This document shows, piece after piece, positions 25,042 to 34,186 of a stretch of 58,314 nt of DNA (within the stretch, counting starts at the first letter, position 1; each line of letters starts with the position of its first letter). The position numbers and the translations under genes are program-made. The stretch comes from an uncultured Alphaproteobacteria bacterium (GTDB lineage: Bacteria > Pseudomonadota > Alphaproteobacteria > HIMB59 > GCA-002718135): assembly GCA_902537325.1 (NCBI GenBank), contig CACBAT010000011.1, forward strand, positions 1 to 58,314, in the 5' to 3' direction. The notes under the pieces are model-generated. The model was not told where the DNA came from. It saw only the letters and a program-made list of their open reading frames with translations, and did no database searches.

Positions 25042-27075
25042 ATGAAATTTCTATTCCTAATTATTATTATATTTTTTAATATCCCTGCATTTTCATACGA
25101 AAAACTAATTGATAAGAAAGAATTAGTTAAACATTTTACAATTAAAGAAATTGAAAATATTCAAATACCAGAAGAATGGTCTCTTGTTAAAGATATAAAA
25201 TACTATGACGAAGTAATTCAAGATCATTATAAAGATATGGGCAGTCCAAAAATTGTTCGAGAACTTCAAGCAAATAATGGTGACCAGTTATGTTTTGATC
25301 ATCTCAAAAAATTTGATTCGATCATATATAAAACTAGTAGAGAAGCTTTTAAGATGGGAACCTCTCTAGATTGGGATAGTTGCATTATGTATGCAAAATT
25401 TAGACAATTTTTTGGTAATACTCTTAAAAATATTCCTGATCGTAATACTGATTTACTAAAAAATTATCTTCTTTATTACTCTTCAACAGACTCCTTTAAA
25501 TTACAACAAGGAGATAATCATTATAGCTACTGGAAAACTTTATCTATGCTTGCACAAATGTATGCCGTAGAAAAAGATCATTTAGGATTATCAGATAAAG
25601 AAATAAAGATGATCAATGAATGGTTTATCTCTAGGGCAACTGTAGATTTAATGGATATTAAATTACAAGCCAAAAGAGGAAGATGCAAAATACCAAATGA
25701 GTATGATGAAGAGGGTGTTTTACGTACTGCTAAGATTTATGCCTCAGGGAACGCTGATCTATTATATCAAGGAAAAACGAAATACCGAGGTGCAGACGAT
25801 TGTGGAACGATATCTAATGCTCATACTGTAACAAGATTACTCATTGGTCTTATAACGAATAATCAAGAATTGTTTGATAAAGGTATTATTGATTTAAAAT
25901 ATCTAATGACCTTCATTGATAAAGATGGTGTGTATGTCCCTTATGCTTACAGAGGAGGTTTAGCCATTTCTTATTCAAGAGAATTTTTGTTTTATTTTAG
26001 TGTTTTTGCAGAAATTTTTCATACATTAGATATTAATTTTTACGAAATTACTGTTCCATCTGGAATTAAAATAAAAGATGCTTTTGATTTCCATTACACA
26101 ATTTGGGATGATATCGTCCCAAATGAAGTTATCAAATATGCAAAATTAAATTTTGGGAATAAAAAACATGATTGGACTGAGCTCTTAAAACCAAAAAAGG
26201 AAAGAAAAACTGATGGATTAGGAATTTATTTACCGGGTTGGAAAGAAACCATGATACGGCAATCAATAAGATATGTGCAAACTTATAGAAAAGATATTTA
26301 TGAAAATTTTGGTGATGAACAATATCGTGAAACACTTAGGTATAGAGAGCAAAATCCTTTTGGAGCAAATCATGCATTAAATTTACATGCGGTTATAAGA
26401 GCAAATGAAAGATATGAATACTATAATAAAAAAATTGAAGAAGAAAAACAACTTATTGCCCTTAATCAAAAAAGATTAAAAGATAACGCTAAAAGATTAA
26501 AAATAAAAAAAGAAAAAGAACTAGAAGAGCAGATTAAAAAATTTAATGAGTTAATTTTACTCTCTAAATATAAAAAAGGGGATACATTCTTAGTCTTTCC
26601 TTACAATGAAATAGATTTTATCGCTACGCAAAACCCAATTATTAATGAGAACAAAGAATATGAATTTAAATCAGCGAGAATAAGAGGGGAATTGCATTAC
26701 GATAATCAAAATTTAAAAAATATGAATATGGATAAAGCAAATATTCTTTATCATTTTGATAATCTAGATTTTAAAACAGCTGTTTTAAAAGATGGAGAAA
26801 CGGAAGCTGTAGGGTTTTTTATAGCTGATCCTCCTTTTGATCAATATCTACTGGAAACAAATAAAACTATTGTTGAAAAATGTGGAAGATTATTCAAATC
26901 AAATAAATGGTTAGTAATTTTAACAAAAACGAATAGAAATAATAAACAAGTTATCAATCAACAAAAATGTACAAGAAAATTATACTTGGAAGAAGATAAA
27001 GATACGCAAATTCTATTTTCAATAATTTCTAAATCTGCAAATGCAATTCAATATTATTTAGAAAATAATTTGTAA
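25042..27075 (+). CDS. Secreted alginate-lyase-like (alpha/alpha toroid) protein with C-terminal module
   Basis: A signal peptide covers about residues 1-18 (cut near PAFS). Residues about 60-360 look like the alpha/alpha-toroid of PL5 alginate lyases: QGDNHYSYWKTLSMLAQMY with the NNHxxW-like site, then DGVYVPYAYRGGLAISYSRE, quoted here in part, in the place of the ERG-Y-H region. A coiled coil (about 455-515) joins it to a C-terminal beta-rich module (about 520-677) that is nearly identical at DNA level to the gene at 56345. Probably periplasmic or extracellular polysaccharide lyase or binding protein; activity is not proven by the motifs. Length 677 residues is long for PL5 because of the extra module. 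Confidence 0.6.
   Translation: MKFLFLIIIIFFNIPAFSYEKLIDKKELVKHFTIKEIENIQIPEEWSLVKDIKYYDEVIQDHYKDMGSPKIVRELQANNGDQLCFDHLKKFDSIIYKTSREAFKMGTSLDWDSCIMYAKFRQFFGNTLKNIPDRNTDLLKNYLLYYSSTDSFKLQQGDNHYSYWKTLSMLAQMYAVEKDHLGLSDKEIKMINEWFISRATVDLMDIKLQAKRGRCKIPNEYDEEGVLRTAKIYASGNADLLYQGKTKYRGADDCGTISNAHTVTRLLIGLITNNQELFDKGIIDLKYLMTFIDKDGVYVPYAYRGGLAISYSREFLFYFSVFAEIFHTLDINFYEITVPSGIKIKDAFDFHYTIWDDIVPNEVIKYAKLNFGNKKHDWTELLKPKKERKTDGLGIYLPGWKETMIRQSIRYVQTYRKDIYENFGDEQYRETLRYREQNPFGANHALNLHAVIRANERYEYYNKKIEEEKQLIALNQKRLKDNAKRLKIKKEKELEEQIKKFNELILLSKYKKGDTFLVFPYNEIDFIATQNPIINENKEYEFKSARIRGELHYDNQNLKNMNMDKANILYHFDNLDFKTAVLKDGETEAVGFFIADPPFDQYLLETNKTIVEKCGRLFKSNKWLVILTKTNRNNKQVINQQKCTRKLYLEEDKDTQILFSIISKSANAIQYYLENNL
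26443..26852 (+). repeat. 410-bp direct repeat, copy 1 (lyase C-terminal module)
   Basis: Aligns without gaps to 57905-58314. By eye I count about 37 mismatches in 410 bases (about 91% identity), with long perfect blocks such as the one around 26613-26639. The match starts in the coiled-coil region, and the upstream parts of the two genes are only remotely similar. The copies are in the same orientation about 31 kb apart. The repeat may continue beyond the right end of the window. Confidence 0.9.
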
Positions 27076-27079
27076 TATA

Positions 27080-27484
27080 TTATTCATATTTATCAGAATA
27101 CAAGTAAGGTATTCCAATAACTAAAATAATATAGAAAACCATAAAGCCGGCAATAAGAGGTAATACTTCTCCAGCTGGTACTGTGCTAAATGGACCAATA
27201 ACAAATCCATAAATTACGAAAAGAATATTTAAACCTACTAAATAATATCCACCACTTCTTTTCATACTGTACAACATGTAAATTGTGTAAGCGATTGCCA
27301 ATTGAAATATAATACTTACAATGAAATCTAGTGTTGATATTTGTACATTAAATTCCCCAATTGGAGGCTGTACACCTTGTCCTGAAAAATAACCGTATGT
27401 TATACGATAAGTAGTATCAATAAAATCTAACGAGATTAGGATTAACATAATCCAATGTAATGGTTTAAACAGTGTTTCTTTCAT
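27080..27484 (-). CDS. Conserved hypothetical membrane protein (134 aa)
   Basis: Four predicted spans (about residues 8-28, 50-70, 80-100 and 108-127) and a short cytoplasmic end. No known motif. It lies convergent with the lyase-like gene, only 4 bases from its stop, and downstream of the channel and alkB genes on the same strand (31-base gap from the channel gene), so it may share their transcript. Confidence 0.5.
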   Translation of the reverse strand: MKETLFKPLHWIMLILISLDFIDTTYRITYGYFSGQGVQPPIGEFNVQISTLDFIVSIIFQLAIAYTIYMLYSMKRSGGYYLVGLNILFVIYGFVIGPFSTVPAGEVLPLIAGFMVFYIILVIGIPYLYSDKYE

Positions 27485-27515
27485 ATTTTATAATTACAAT
27501 TTTATTGATGATTCT

Positions 27516-28220
27516 CTAATTATTATTTTTCTCATTGTCATGTTGATGATTAACAACGTCTACAAGGATAGCAATTACGAGATTTAAAATTGTTATTGAG
27601 CATATAGATATAAAGGAAAAAAAATAAATCCAAGACCACCAGTATATCGCTTGCATAGGAAGCATAACATTCTCCCAACTAGATAAGGTTAAAACTTGAA
27701 AAAGAGTAATAAGAGAGATTCCTAAATCAGCCCACCTTTCTGGATCATCTTCACCAAATAAAATAGAGCCCATTGTTGCATAAATATAGAGTATTATAAA
27801 CAGCAGCAGACTGACAAAAAATACCCTTTTTATAGAAGCAAGAATAGCTTCTATAATTTTTTTTAATTCAGGTATTACAGAAATTAATCTTAGTACTCTA
27901 AAAATACGAAGAAGACGTAAAACTTGGAAACTAGAATTATTTGGAATAGGTATAAGTGAAATTGCTACAATGATTGTATCAAATACATTCCAGCCATCTT
28001 TTAAAAAATTTTTCTTTTCTTTTTCTCCAATAAAACGAATTAAAATTTCAATAACAAAAAAAATAGTGATCGCATAATCAAGTAAATGAATAGTATTTAA
28101 AAATATGGGATCTAATTGATATGTTGTAGCACCAATAAGAATGGCATTTAATATAATTATAACAACAACAGTAAATTGAAAAATACGATTATCTTTCAAC
28201 ATAGAAAAAAAATCTATCAT
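27516..28220 (-). CDS. Bacterial voltage-gated cation channel (BacNav family) with an atypical filter
   Basis: The 234-residue single-domain six-span channel has a voltage sensor S4 with four arginines every third position (R102, R105, R108, R111 in LRLLRIFRVLR), an S4-S5 linker, a pore helix (ISLITLFQVLTL) and an S6 with the conserved SFISICSITILNLVIAILVD segment. BacNav channels are homotetramers with selectivity filter TLESW. Here it reads TLSSWEN (residues 178-184): the high-field-strength Glu is Ser, and a Glu appears three positions later. Ion selectivity may therefore differ. It lies 6 bases downstream of alkB. Confidence 0.85.
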   Translation of the reverse strand: MIDFFSMLKDNRIFQFTVVVIIILNAILIGATTYQLDPIFLNTIHLLDYAITIFFVIEILIRFIGEKEKKNFLKDGWNVFDTIIVAISLIPIPNNSSFQVLRLLRIFRVLRLISVIPELKKIIEAILASIKRVFFVSLLLFIILYIYATMGSILFGEDDPERWADLGISLITLFQVLTLSSWENVMLPMQAIYWWSWIYFFSFISICSITILNLVIAILVDVVNHQHDNEKNNN

Positions 28221-28226
28221 ATTTAA

Positions 28227-29249
28227 TTAAATAGTTTTTAAGTTATCAATTTTTCTATCCATTACAAAAAACCACAAAGGAGGTATTAAAGCCATTATTA
28301 ACATAATGGAATAATTAGCAGGCATTTCAATTGCTTTTTCTTCTTGAGATAAAAGAGGATAGGGTTTTGAAGCGCTTTGATGATGTTCAGCATGAAGACC
28401 TAAATTAAATGTAGACCAATTAGCAGAAATGTGACGACTATTCCAAGAATGTAAATCTGTAAATCTTTCATACCTTCCATTTTCTTTTTTTCTTTCTAAA
28501 CCATAATGCTGAATATAATTTACTAACTCTAATAAGATTATTGAGACAAAAGAATGAAAGATAACAAAAACTAAACCATTAACACCGGCAATTAAAAAAG
28601 CGAATACTAAAAATAAAAATTCTAATACAAAATAATGAATCATTCTGTTTTGGAAACTAAATGTATTTAATCTTTTTCTATCAAGAATATTTTTTTCAAT
28701 ATTCCAAGATGAAATCACACTATTAATTACACAGCGAATAAAATAAAAATAAAAATTTTCTCCTCGTCTAGATGTGGCAGGATCCTCTTTTGTAGCTACA
28801 TTTAAATGATGGCCATAAATATGCTCAATTCGAAAATGGCCATAACAACATAAAACTAGTAAGAATACTCCTATACCTCGCATAAATTTATTTTTTCGAT
28901 GAATAAGTTCATGTGCAGTTGTAATGCCGATAGAACCGCCAGACATACCTACAGCTGCCCCTAAAGCAGTGGCAGTTAATACAGTGATAGTGGAATCAGA
29001 AACAACAATTAAACCAAATATAATTAAAAATAAAATGCAGGGGAGCACTATTAAAATAGAAAAATTGTGAAACACACTTTCATTTAACTCAACATCATCT
29101 TTACTTAAGTAAGGTAATACAAGGTCGATAATTGGAACTAATACGAAAACCCAAATAAAAGGTGAAATTGACCAAGAGGGATTTATGATTAATCCTAAAG
29201 AACTAGCAAAAATCAATATTAGCGGTGTTACAAGATAAAAAATCATCAA
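28227..29249 (-). CDS. alkB: Alkane 1-monooxygenase (AlkB), di-iron membrane hydroxylase
   Basis: All AlkB His clusters are present: HELIHR (113-118), HIYGHH (143-148), the AlkB-specific NYIQHYGLER (244-253) and LHAEHH (285-290), plus HSWNS at 267-271. Six hydrophobic spans. AlkB inserts oxygen into the terminal carbon of n-alkanes with electrons from rubredoxin. At 340 residues it is shorter than the 400-residue Pseudomonas enzyme but in the range of marine homologues. No rubredoxin or rubredoxin reductase gene is in the window, so a partner must be elsewhere; fatty-acyl or other hydrocarbon chains are alternative substrates. Confidence 0.9.
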   Translation of the reverse strand: MMIFYLVTPLILIFASSLGLIINPSWSISPFIWVFVLVPIIDLVLPYLSKDDVELNESVFHNFSILIVLPCILFLIIFGLIVVSDSTITVLTATALGAAVGMSGGSIGITTAHELIHRKNKFMRGIGVFLLVLCCYGHFRIEHIYGHHLNVATKEDPATSRRGENFYFYFIRCVINSVISSWNIEKNILDRKRLNTFSFQNRMIHYFVLEFLFLVFAFLIAGVNGLVFVIFHSFVSIILLELVNYIQHYGLERKKENGRYERFTDLHSWNSRHISANWSTFNLGLHAEHHQSASKPYPLLSQEEKAIEMPANYSIMLIMALIPPLWFFVMDRKIDNLKTI

Positions 29250-29309
29250 AATAATTATATATTATTTTTTTTTCTAAACTAATACCTAAATTACTCTAAG
29301 AAAATTTAT

Positions 29310-30245
29310 ATGAATAATAATATAAAAGGTCTTATTTTAATTATTGTGGGGATGTTATTTATCATTACCCAGGACGTTTTAATTAAATATACCATCCATG
29401 ATGCCTCTTTAATGCAAATACTCGTATTTAGAGGAGGGGTAGGATTTTCATTGTTATGCCTATATTTAATATACACAAAACAACCAATATTCTTTGGAAC
29501 TGCACACCCTTATATAGCAATTTTTAGAGGCTCAACATTCTTCTTCGGCTTTACCTTATTTTTTATTTCATTGAGCCAAATCACTTTAGCAGAAGCAACG
29601 AGTTTATTTTTTGTAAGTCCATTTTTTATTACTATTTATTCTTATTTTATTCTGAATATAAAAATTGGCTTGAATAGAATATTTTCAATTTTTGTTGGTT
29701 TTAGTGGAACTCTTTTAATCATTAAGCCAGAATTTAATGACATAAATATTTATATGTTATTTCCAATAATTGCAGCAGCTACCTATGCATTATCGATGAC
29801 ATTGGCAAAAAAAACTTCAAAAAATGACAATTTATTTCAACAAACTTTTCATATTTATATAGGTGCATTTGTTGGAGGAAGCGCAATTAGTATTTTATTA
29901 CATAATTCAAATTTTAATTTATCAATTTTTTCTATTCTTAGTAATCCTTGGGTACTTAATGATCTTCAATTTATTGGATTAATACTTTTTATTTCTATAA
30001 CTGGAAGTCTTGGGATATTTTGTTTGATTGCAGCATATAGAGTAGGTTCACCTCTAGTTAATAGTATAACTGAGTACGTACATCTAATTTTTGCAATAAT
30101 AATAGGAATCATTATTTTTTCTGAAGTGCCCGATATAAATTCATTTATTGGAATTTTTCTTATTATGGTAAGCGGTATCTTTGTTGTATTTAGAGAAAAT
30201 AAACGTGAGGAATTAGTCGTAACCAAAACTACTCTTAGAACTTAA
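29310..30245 (+). CDS. DMT-superfamily permease (EamA type)
   Basis: Ten predicted spans in two EamA halves of about 140 residues each (311 total), with the repeated pattern LAEATSLFFVSPFFITI in the first half and GSPLVNSITEYVHLIFAII in the second. EamA carriers export or import small metabolites; the substrate cannot be read. It is divergent from alkB (60-base gap) and followed closely by the DUF4242-like and MFS genes. Confidence 0.82.
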   Translation: MNNNIKGLILIIVGMLFIITQDVLIKYTIHDASLMQILVFRGGVGFSLLCLYLIYTKQPIFFGTAHPYIAIFRGSTFFFGFTLFFISLSQITLAEATSLFFVSPFFITIYSYFILNIKIGLNRIFSIFVGFSGTLLIIKPEFNDINIYMLFPIIAAATYALSMTLAKKTSKNDNLFQQTFHIYIGAFVGGSAISILLHNSNFNLSIFSILSNPWVLNDLQFIGLILFISITGSLGIFCLIAAYRVGSPLVNSITEYVHLIFAIIIGIIIFSEVPDINSFIGIFLIMVSGIFVVFRENKREELVVTKTTLRT

Positions 30246-30293
30246 TAGTTTAATAATATTGTAACAATTACAAAATAATATTAAGAAAAATAT

Positions 30294-30581
30294 ATGAAAA
30301 AATTTTTAATTAAAAGAGAAATACCTGGAGTTTCCAAAACTCCTTCTAATGATCTTGATAAAGGGGCTAAAGAGTCTGAAAAGGCACTTATTGAAATGAG
30401 AGAGGAAGGAAAAGAAATACAACAAGAACAAAGTTATGTTCTAAATGATGCAATTTATTGTATTTATAATGCTGCTTCTGAAGATCTCATTAAAGAACAT
30501 GCTGAAAGATCTGGTGGAGTCGCTTCTGAAATAATTGAAATATCAGGTATTATAAAACACAATACCTCAACAATTTCTTAA
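30294..30581 (+). CDS. DUF4242-like small protein (95 aa)
   Basis: Matches the DUF4242 pattern: FLIKREIPGV at the start, a helix KESEKALIEMREEGKEIQ, the strands QEQSYVLNDAIYCIYNAASE and a final ERSGGVASEIIEI segment. Members have a ferredoxin-like fold, and a Streptomyces homologue binds nickel, but no enzyme activity is established. There are no His clusters here to suggest metal binding. It lies between the DMT and MFS genes in the same direction (48 and 25 base gaps). Confidence 0.7.
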   Translation: MKKFLIKREIPGVSKTPSNDLDKGAKESEKALIEMREEGKEIQQEQSYVLNDAIYCIYNAASEDLIKEHAERSGGVASEIIEISGIIKHNTSTIS

Positions 30582-30606
30582 ATTTAATAAATTGTATTAG
30601 ATAAGA

Positions 30607-31746
30607 ATGTATAGAAAAGCATTTTTTGCAATATGCTTGAATGGTTTTGCTTTGGCCTTTACTTGGGGAATTACTGTTACAAATATTCCATGGTTATTTG
30701 ACAGAGTTGGAATAAAAGAAACTGATTTAGGAATTTGGTTTACAATTTTTGCAGTTCTGCAACTTATATTTAGTCAATTGTCAGGAAGAGTAATTGTTCC
30801 ACTTATTGGGACCACTAAAACTCTAATGTTGGGTCAGTTAAGTTTTGCTATATTTCCCTACATTTTCATTACGGCAAGTAATATACTAATTTTTTTTCTT
30901 TCAAGTATTCCATTATCAATAGCTGCAGGTTTAATTTTCCCGACTATCGCTAGTAGTACTAACTTTATTGAAAATAAAACCAAAAGAATTTATCAAACAT
31001 ATCAGCAAGCTTCATTTAGTTTTGGTTTTATTATTAGTGGTATTTTTGCAAGTTTATTTTTTTATTTAAATTTATATCCACCTCATATTTTTATAAGTTT
31101 AATATTCTTTTTAATTTTAATTATCATTCTTACATTCATATTTGGTTTATCTTCTGAAAATGATTACTATGAAAAGTTAGCTAAATTTAAAATTCCTGAA
31201 AGAAAGGTTTTATTCTTTGGATTAAATTTAGCAATATTCATGGGCACTGTTGGTATTATGCTAGAATGGACACCGTTATGGCTAAAAAGAGATCTTAATG
31301 CATCCTTGTACGTTGCATCATTATCAATTCTTTGTTGGGGAGCTGGGGAATTTATTGGAAGAATATATGGTGAAAAGATTGTAAATTCTTACGGTGTAAA
31401 ATTTGCAGCAGGGTATTTTGGTTTAGTTGGTTGTTTGATTTTCTTTATTTCTATTTTAACTGCTAATATTTATATTATTATTTTAGCAGTATTCTTATTT
31501 GCTCTCTCCACATCAAATTTTTATCCAATCGTTTTAATGCAAGGATTAAAATATACTAATGAAAGTATATCAATCACTGCTGCAAATATCACAACAATTG
31601 CATTCTCTGGCTTTCTAATTGGACCAGCTATAATTGGATTTTCAGCCGAAACATTCGGTTTAACTTTTAATGTTATCGCTCTTTGTTTTATTTGGGCATT
31701 TAATGGATTATTGTTTATTTACTTTATTAATCAATTAAAAAAATAA
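30607..31746 (+). CDS. MFS transporter
   Basis: The 379-residue protein has about 12 hydrophobic spans. The first transmembrane segment FALAFTWGITVTNIPWLF and the loop after span 2 (SQLSGRVIVPLIGTTK) fit the MFS A-motif region. A central loop with SSENDYYEKLAKFKIPERK divides two halves. Substrate unknown. It lies 45 bases before the GMC oxidoreductase; uptake of the alcohol oxidised by that enzyme is a reasonable guess. Confidence 0.8.
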   Translation: MYRKAFFAICLNGFALAFTWGITVTNIPWLFDRVGIKETDLGIWFTIFAVLQLIFSQLSGRVIVPLIGTTKTLMLGQLSFAIFPYIFITASNILIFFLSSIPLSIAAGLIFPTIASSTNFIENKTKRIYQTYQQASFSFGFIISGIFASLFFYLNLYPPHIFISLIFFLILIIILTFIFGLSSENDYYEKLAKFKIPERKVLFFGLNLAIFMGTVGIMLEWTPLWLKRDLNASLYVASLSILCWGAGEFIGRIYGEKIVNSYGVKFAAGYFGLVGCLIFFISILTANIYIIILAVFLFALSTSNFYPIVLMQGLKYTNESISITAANITTIAFSGFLIGPAIIGFSAETFGLTFNVIALCFIWAFNGLLFIYFINQLKK

Positions 31747-31791
31747 TTTTATTTTATTGTAAGAATTTACTATTTCTATACAAATTTATTA

Positions 31792-33399
31792 ATGACAAAA
31801 ATATATGATTTCATAATAGCTGGTGGTGGAACGTCAGGAATTATTACAGCAACAAAATTAATTGATCACGGTGCTTCTGTTTTAATTTTAGAAGAAGGAA
31901 TTAAATCAAATAATTTACTTTTATCGATGCCAGCTGGTTGGATTAAAGGTTTAGAAAATAGTCCATTTTTAAAATTTTATGAGTCTATTCCGCAAAAACA
32001 ATTAAATAACCGTCAGCATTTTATAGCACAAGCCAAAACACTTGGAGGAGGCTCTAAAGTAAATGGAATGGTATATATGCGAGGCAAACCATCAGATTAT
32101 GATAAATGGGAAGAGGAGAGTGAAGATAGTAATTGGAATTGGAACTCTTTACTTAAACATTTTGTTAAACTTGAAGATAATCAACGTATTCAAAATGAAT
32201 ATCATGGAAACAAAGGTAACTTAAAAGTTTCTGATCCTGGTTATATTGTAGAAGGTACTAACTTATATATCAAAACAATGCAAGCTATGGGTTTACCTTA
32301 TAATGATGATTTCAATGACGGTGATCAATATGGTGTTGGAACTATGCAATACACCATTGGTAATGGCAAAAGATGTGATGTGTACAGTGCTTTTTTAAAA
32401 TCAAAAACTAATAATAAAAATTTAGAAATCAAAACCAGTTCTATTGTAACAAAAGTTATTCTTGATCAAAAAAAAGCAATTGGTGTTGAATGTATAACAA
32501 ATGGTAAACCAACTAAATATTTTGCGAATGATATTATTTTAACATCAGGAGCATACGTAACACCTAAAATTTTAATGCATTCCGGAATAGGTGAAGAAGA
32601 GCAATTACAACAATTGAATATTCCAGTAATTGAAAATTTAAAAGGTGTAGGTAAAAATTTGCAAGATCATCATGAAGTTCCTGTTATCTCGAGAGTAAAA
32701 CCAGGTTATAGTTATTATAAACAAGATGAAGGATGGCGAATGATAAAAAATGGAATTCAGTATTTATTATTTAATTCAGGCCCTGTTCGATCTCAAGGTG
32801 TTGATAGTTGCTCTTTTTTTAATCCAGAAAATTTAGAAGATAAAAAAGATCCTAAAATTAAACTGTATTGCGTGCCCATAATGTATACCGATAGAGATAC
32901 AAAAGGCATAAAACCTGATCACGGTTTAACTCTTACATCTTGTCTAATGAATCCAAAATCACGAGGTGAGGTTAGAATTCAATCTTCCAACCCATTAGAT
33001 TTACCTCTTATTGATCCAAATTTCTTAAGTCATGAAGATGATATGAATGTTATGTTAAATGCCGTTAAGCTTGCAAGAAAGGTAATTCAAACAAAACCTT
33101 TATCCGATATTGTTTTGGAAGAAACAGTTCCTGGTCGATCTATTAATTCAGATGAAGATATCATTAATTATTCAAAAAAAATGATTAAAACAAATTGGCA
33201 CCCTGTTGGTACATGCAAAATGGGTAGGGACAATGATGAAATGGCAGTGCTCAATACAAAATTAGAAGTGAAAGGAATAAAAAATTTAAGAGTTTTTGAT
33301 GTGTCGATGATGCCAACAATTGTCGGTGCTAATACTAATGCTCCAGCTATGGCAATAGCAGATAAAGCTACAGACTTATTATTGAGGTCAAATCACTAA
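31792..33399 (+). CDS. GMC-family FAD-dependent alcohol/choline-type oxidoreductase
   Basis: The N-terminal FAD motif AGGGTSGIITATKLIDHGA is at residues 10-28. The GMC signatures AKTLGGGSKVNGMVYMRG (about 82-99) and LTSGAYVTPKILMHSGIG (about 256-273), and the catalytic His in WHPVGTCKMG near residue 467, are intact. The C-terminus has NTNAPAMAIADKATDL. Such enzymes oxidise choline, polyethylene glycol, glucose or other alcohols. 535 residues is normal. Which alcohol is uncertain; choline dehydrogenase-like is the best guess from overall similarity. Confidence 0.88.
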   Translation: MTKIYDFIIAGGGTSGIITATKLIDHGASVLILEEGIKSNNLLLSMPAGWIKGLENSPFLKFYESIPQKQLNNRQHFIAQAKTLGGGSKVNGMVYMRGKPSDYDKWEEESEDSNWNWNSLLKHFVKLEDNQRIQNEYHGNKGNLKVSDPGYIVEGTNLYIKTMQAMGLPYNDDFNDGDQYGVGTMQYTIGNGKRCDVYSAFLKSKTNNKNLEIKTSSIVTKVILDQKKAIGVECITNGKPTKYFANDIILTSGAYVTPKILMHSGIGEEEQLQQLNIPVIENLKGVGKNLQDHHEVPVISRVKPGYSYYKQDEGWRMIKNGIQYLLFNSGPVRSQGVDSCSFFNPENLEDKKDPKIKLYCVPIMYTDRDTKGIKPDHGLTLTSCLMNPKSRGEVRIQSSNPLDLPLIDPNFLSHEDDMNVMLNAVKLARKVIQTKPLSDIVLEETVPGRSINSDEDIINYSKKMIKTNWHPVGTCKMGRDNDEMAVLNTKLEVKGIKNLRVFDVSMMPTIVGANTNAPAMAIADKATDLLLRSNH

Positions 33400-33432
33400 T
33401 TTATTCAAGAAAATACTAATCAATTGATCTTA

Positions 33433-33474
33433 ATGGGGCAAAACTCCCTCAGTGGAGAGGGCTTTATACCCCAT
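33433..33474. terminator. Nested hairpin between convergent genes
   Basis: ATGGGG (33433-33438) pairs with CCCCAT (33469-33474), enclosing CCCTC (33446-33450) with GAGGG (33457-33461). It lies 34 bases after the GMC stop and 30 bases from the convergent stop at 33504. It is followed on the plus strand by GAATATATAGTGTTTTATTTTTC, moderately T-rich. A terminator for the GMC gene is the simplest reading; the G/C content is striking in this AT-rich DNA. Confidence 0.6.
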
Positions 33475-33503
33475 GAATATATAGTGTTTTATTTTTCATT
33501 TAT

Positions 33504-33773
33504 CTACTCGACCAAGAAAACTAATTCTTGGCTATCTAAATCAACACCAGCATCAGTTCTAAGTTTTGCTAATTCTGGATCTTGCATTGCTGCTTGCATT
33601 TTTTCCATTGATTCAATCTCTAAAACTTGATAAATTTTAGTTTCATCATCTTTAGGGTGGCCATATGCTAAAACTTTTATTCCATATTTTTCTCTATGAG
33701 TATCAACACTGAGAAAAAGATTTTTCCATTTTTCATAACCTTCTTTTAATTTAACATTCATAATAATTTTCAT
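33504..33773 (-). CDS. Small ferredoxin-like-fold protein (89 aa)
   Basis: A 89-residue soluble protein starting MKIIMNVKLKEGYEKWKNLF with AAGGAC before the start. Pattern beta-helix-beta-beta-helix-beta: KIIMNVKL, GYEKWKNLFLSV, YGIKVLAYGHPKD, YQVLEIESMEKMQAAMQDPE, LVFLVE. This suits the dimeric alpha/beta barrel superfamily; the EKMQAAMQDPELAKLR helix resembles DUF3764-type proteins. It is the last of three small minus-strand genes (33504-34507), two of which have strong ribosome sites. Confidence 0.6.
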   Translation of the reverse strand: MKIIMNVKLKEGYEKWKNLFLSVDTHREKYGIKVLAYGHPKDDETKIYQVLEIESMEKMQAAMQDPELAKLRTDAGVDLDSQELVFLVE

Positions 33774-33838
33774 AATACGTCCTTTTTTCTATTTCTTTTA
33801 GTTGAATATATTAGTCTATAGTTAATTAATTTAGCAAT

Positions 33839-34162
33839 TTAATTTGCTTCAATAATTACTAAATTTCTTACAACAACATCCTCTTTATTTTCACCTAAAT
33901 GTGCCAAAGCTTCTTGATAACGAGGATCATTGTAACCATCTATTGCGTCCTGCACGCTATTAAATTCAACGACTGCTGAATATAATAAATCAAAATTCTT
34001 TTGAACATAGAATTTTGGTTCACTGCTAGCAGTAGGTACAAAATTTCCTGATTTCTTTTCTGCTTCCTCTGCAACAATATTCATAAATTTCTCTAAATAT
34101 TGTCCCCATTTTTCTTCATTTTTAATTTCTTTTACTTGTCCAACCCAATATCCTTTTTTCAT
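33839..34162 (-). CDS. DUF1330-like protein (107 aa)
   Basis: Starts MKKGYWVGQVKEIKNEEKW, the usual DUF1330 opening (K-x-YW-x-G), and ends with YNDPRYQEALAHLGENKEDV and a VIIEAN strand, again typical of that ferredoxin-like family. The ribosome site AAGGAGG precedes the start by 5 bases. It is longer than most members, with an inserted helix KFMNIVAEEAEKKSG. Function of the family is not known. Confidence 0.7.
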   Translation of the reverse strand: MKKGYWVGQVKEIKNEEKWGQYLEKFMNIVAEEAEKKSGNFVPTASSEPKFYVQKNFDLLYSAVVEFNSVQDAIDGYNDPRYQEALAHLGENKEDVVVRNLVIIEAN

Positions 34163-34186
34163 AAATCCTCCTTAAATTAAGTTTAA

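Noticed and set aside
33424..33630. Plus-strand open frame covering the hairpin and the end of the 33504 gene
   Set aside because: No ribosome site, includes the terminator-like structure and lies antisense to a supported gene.
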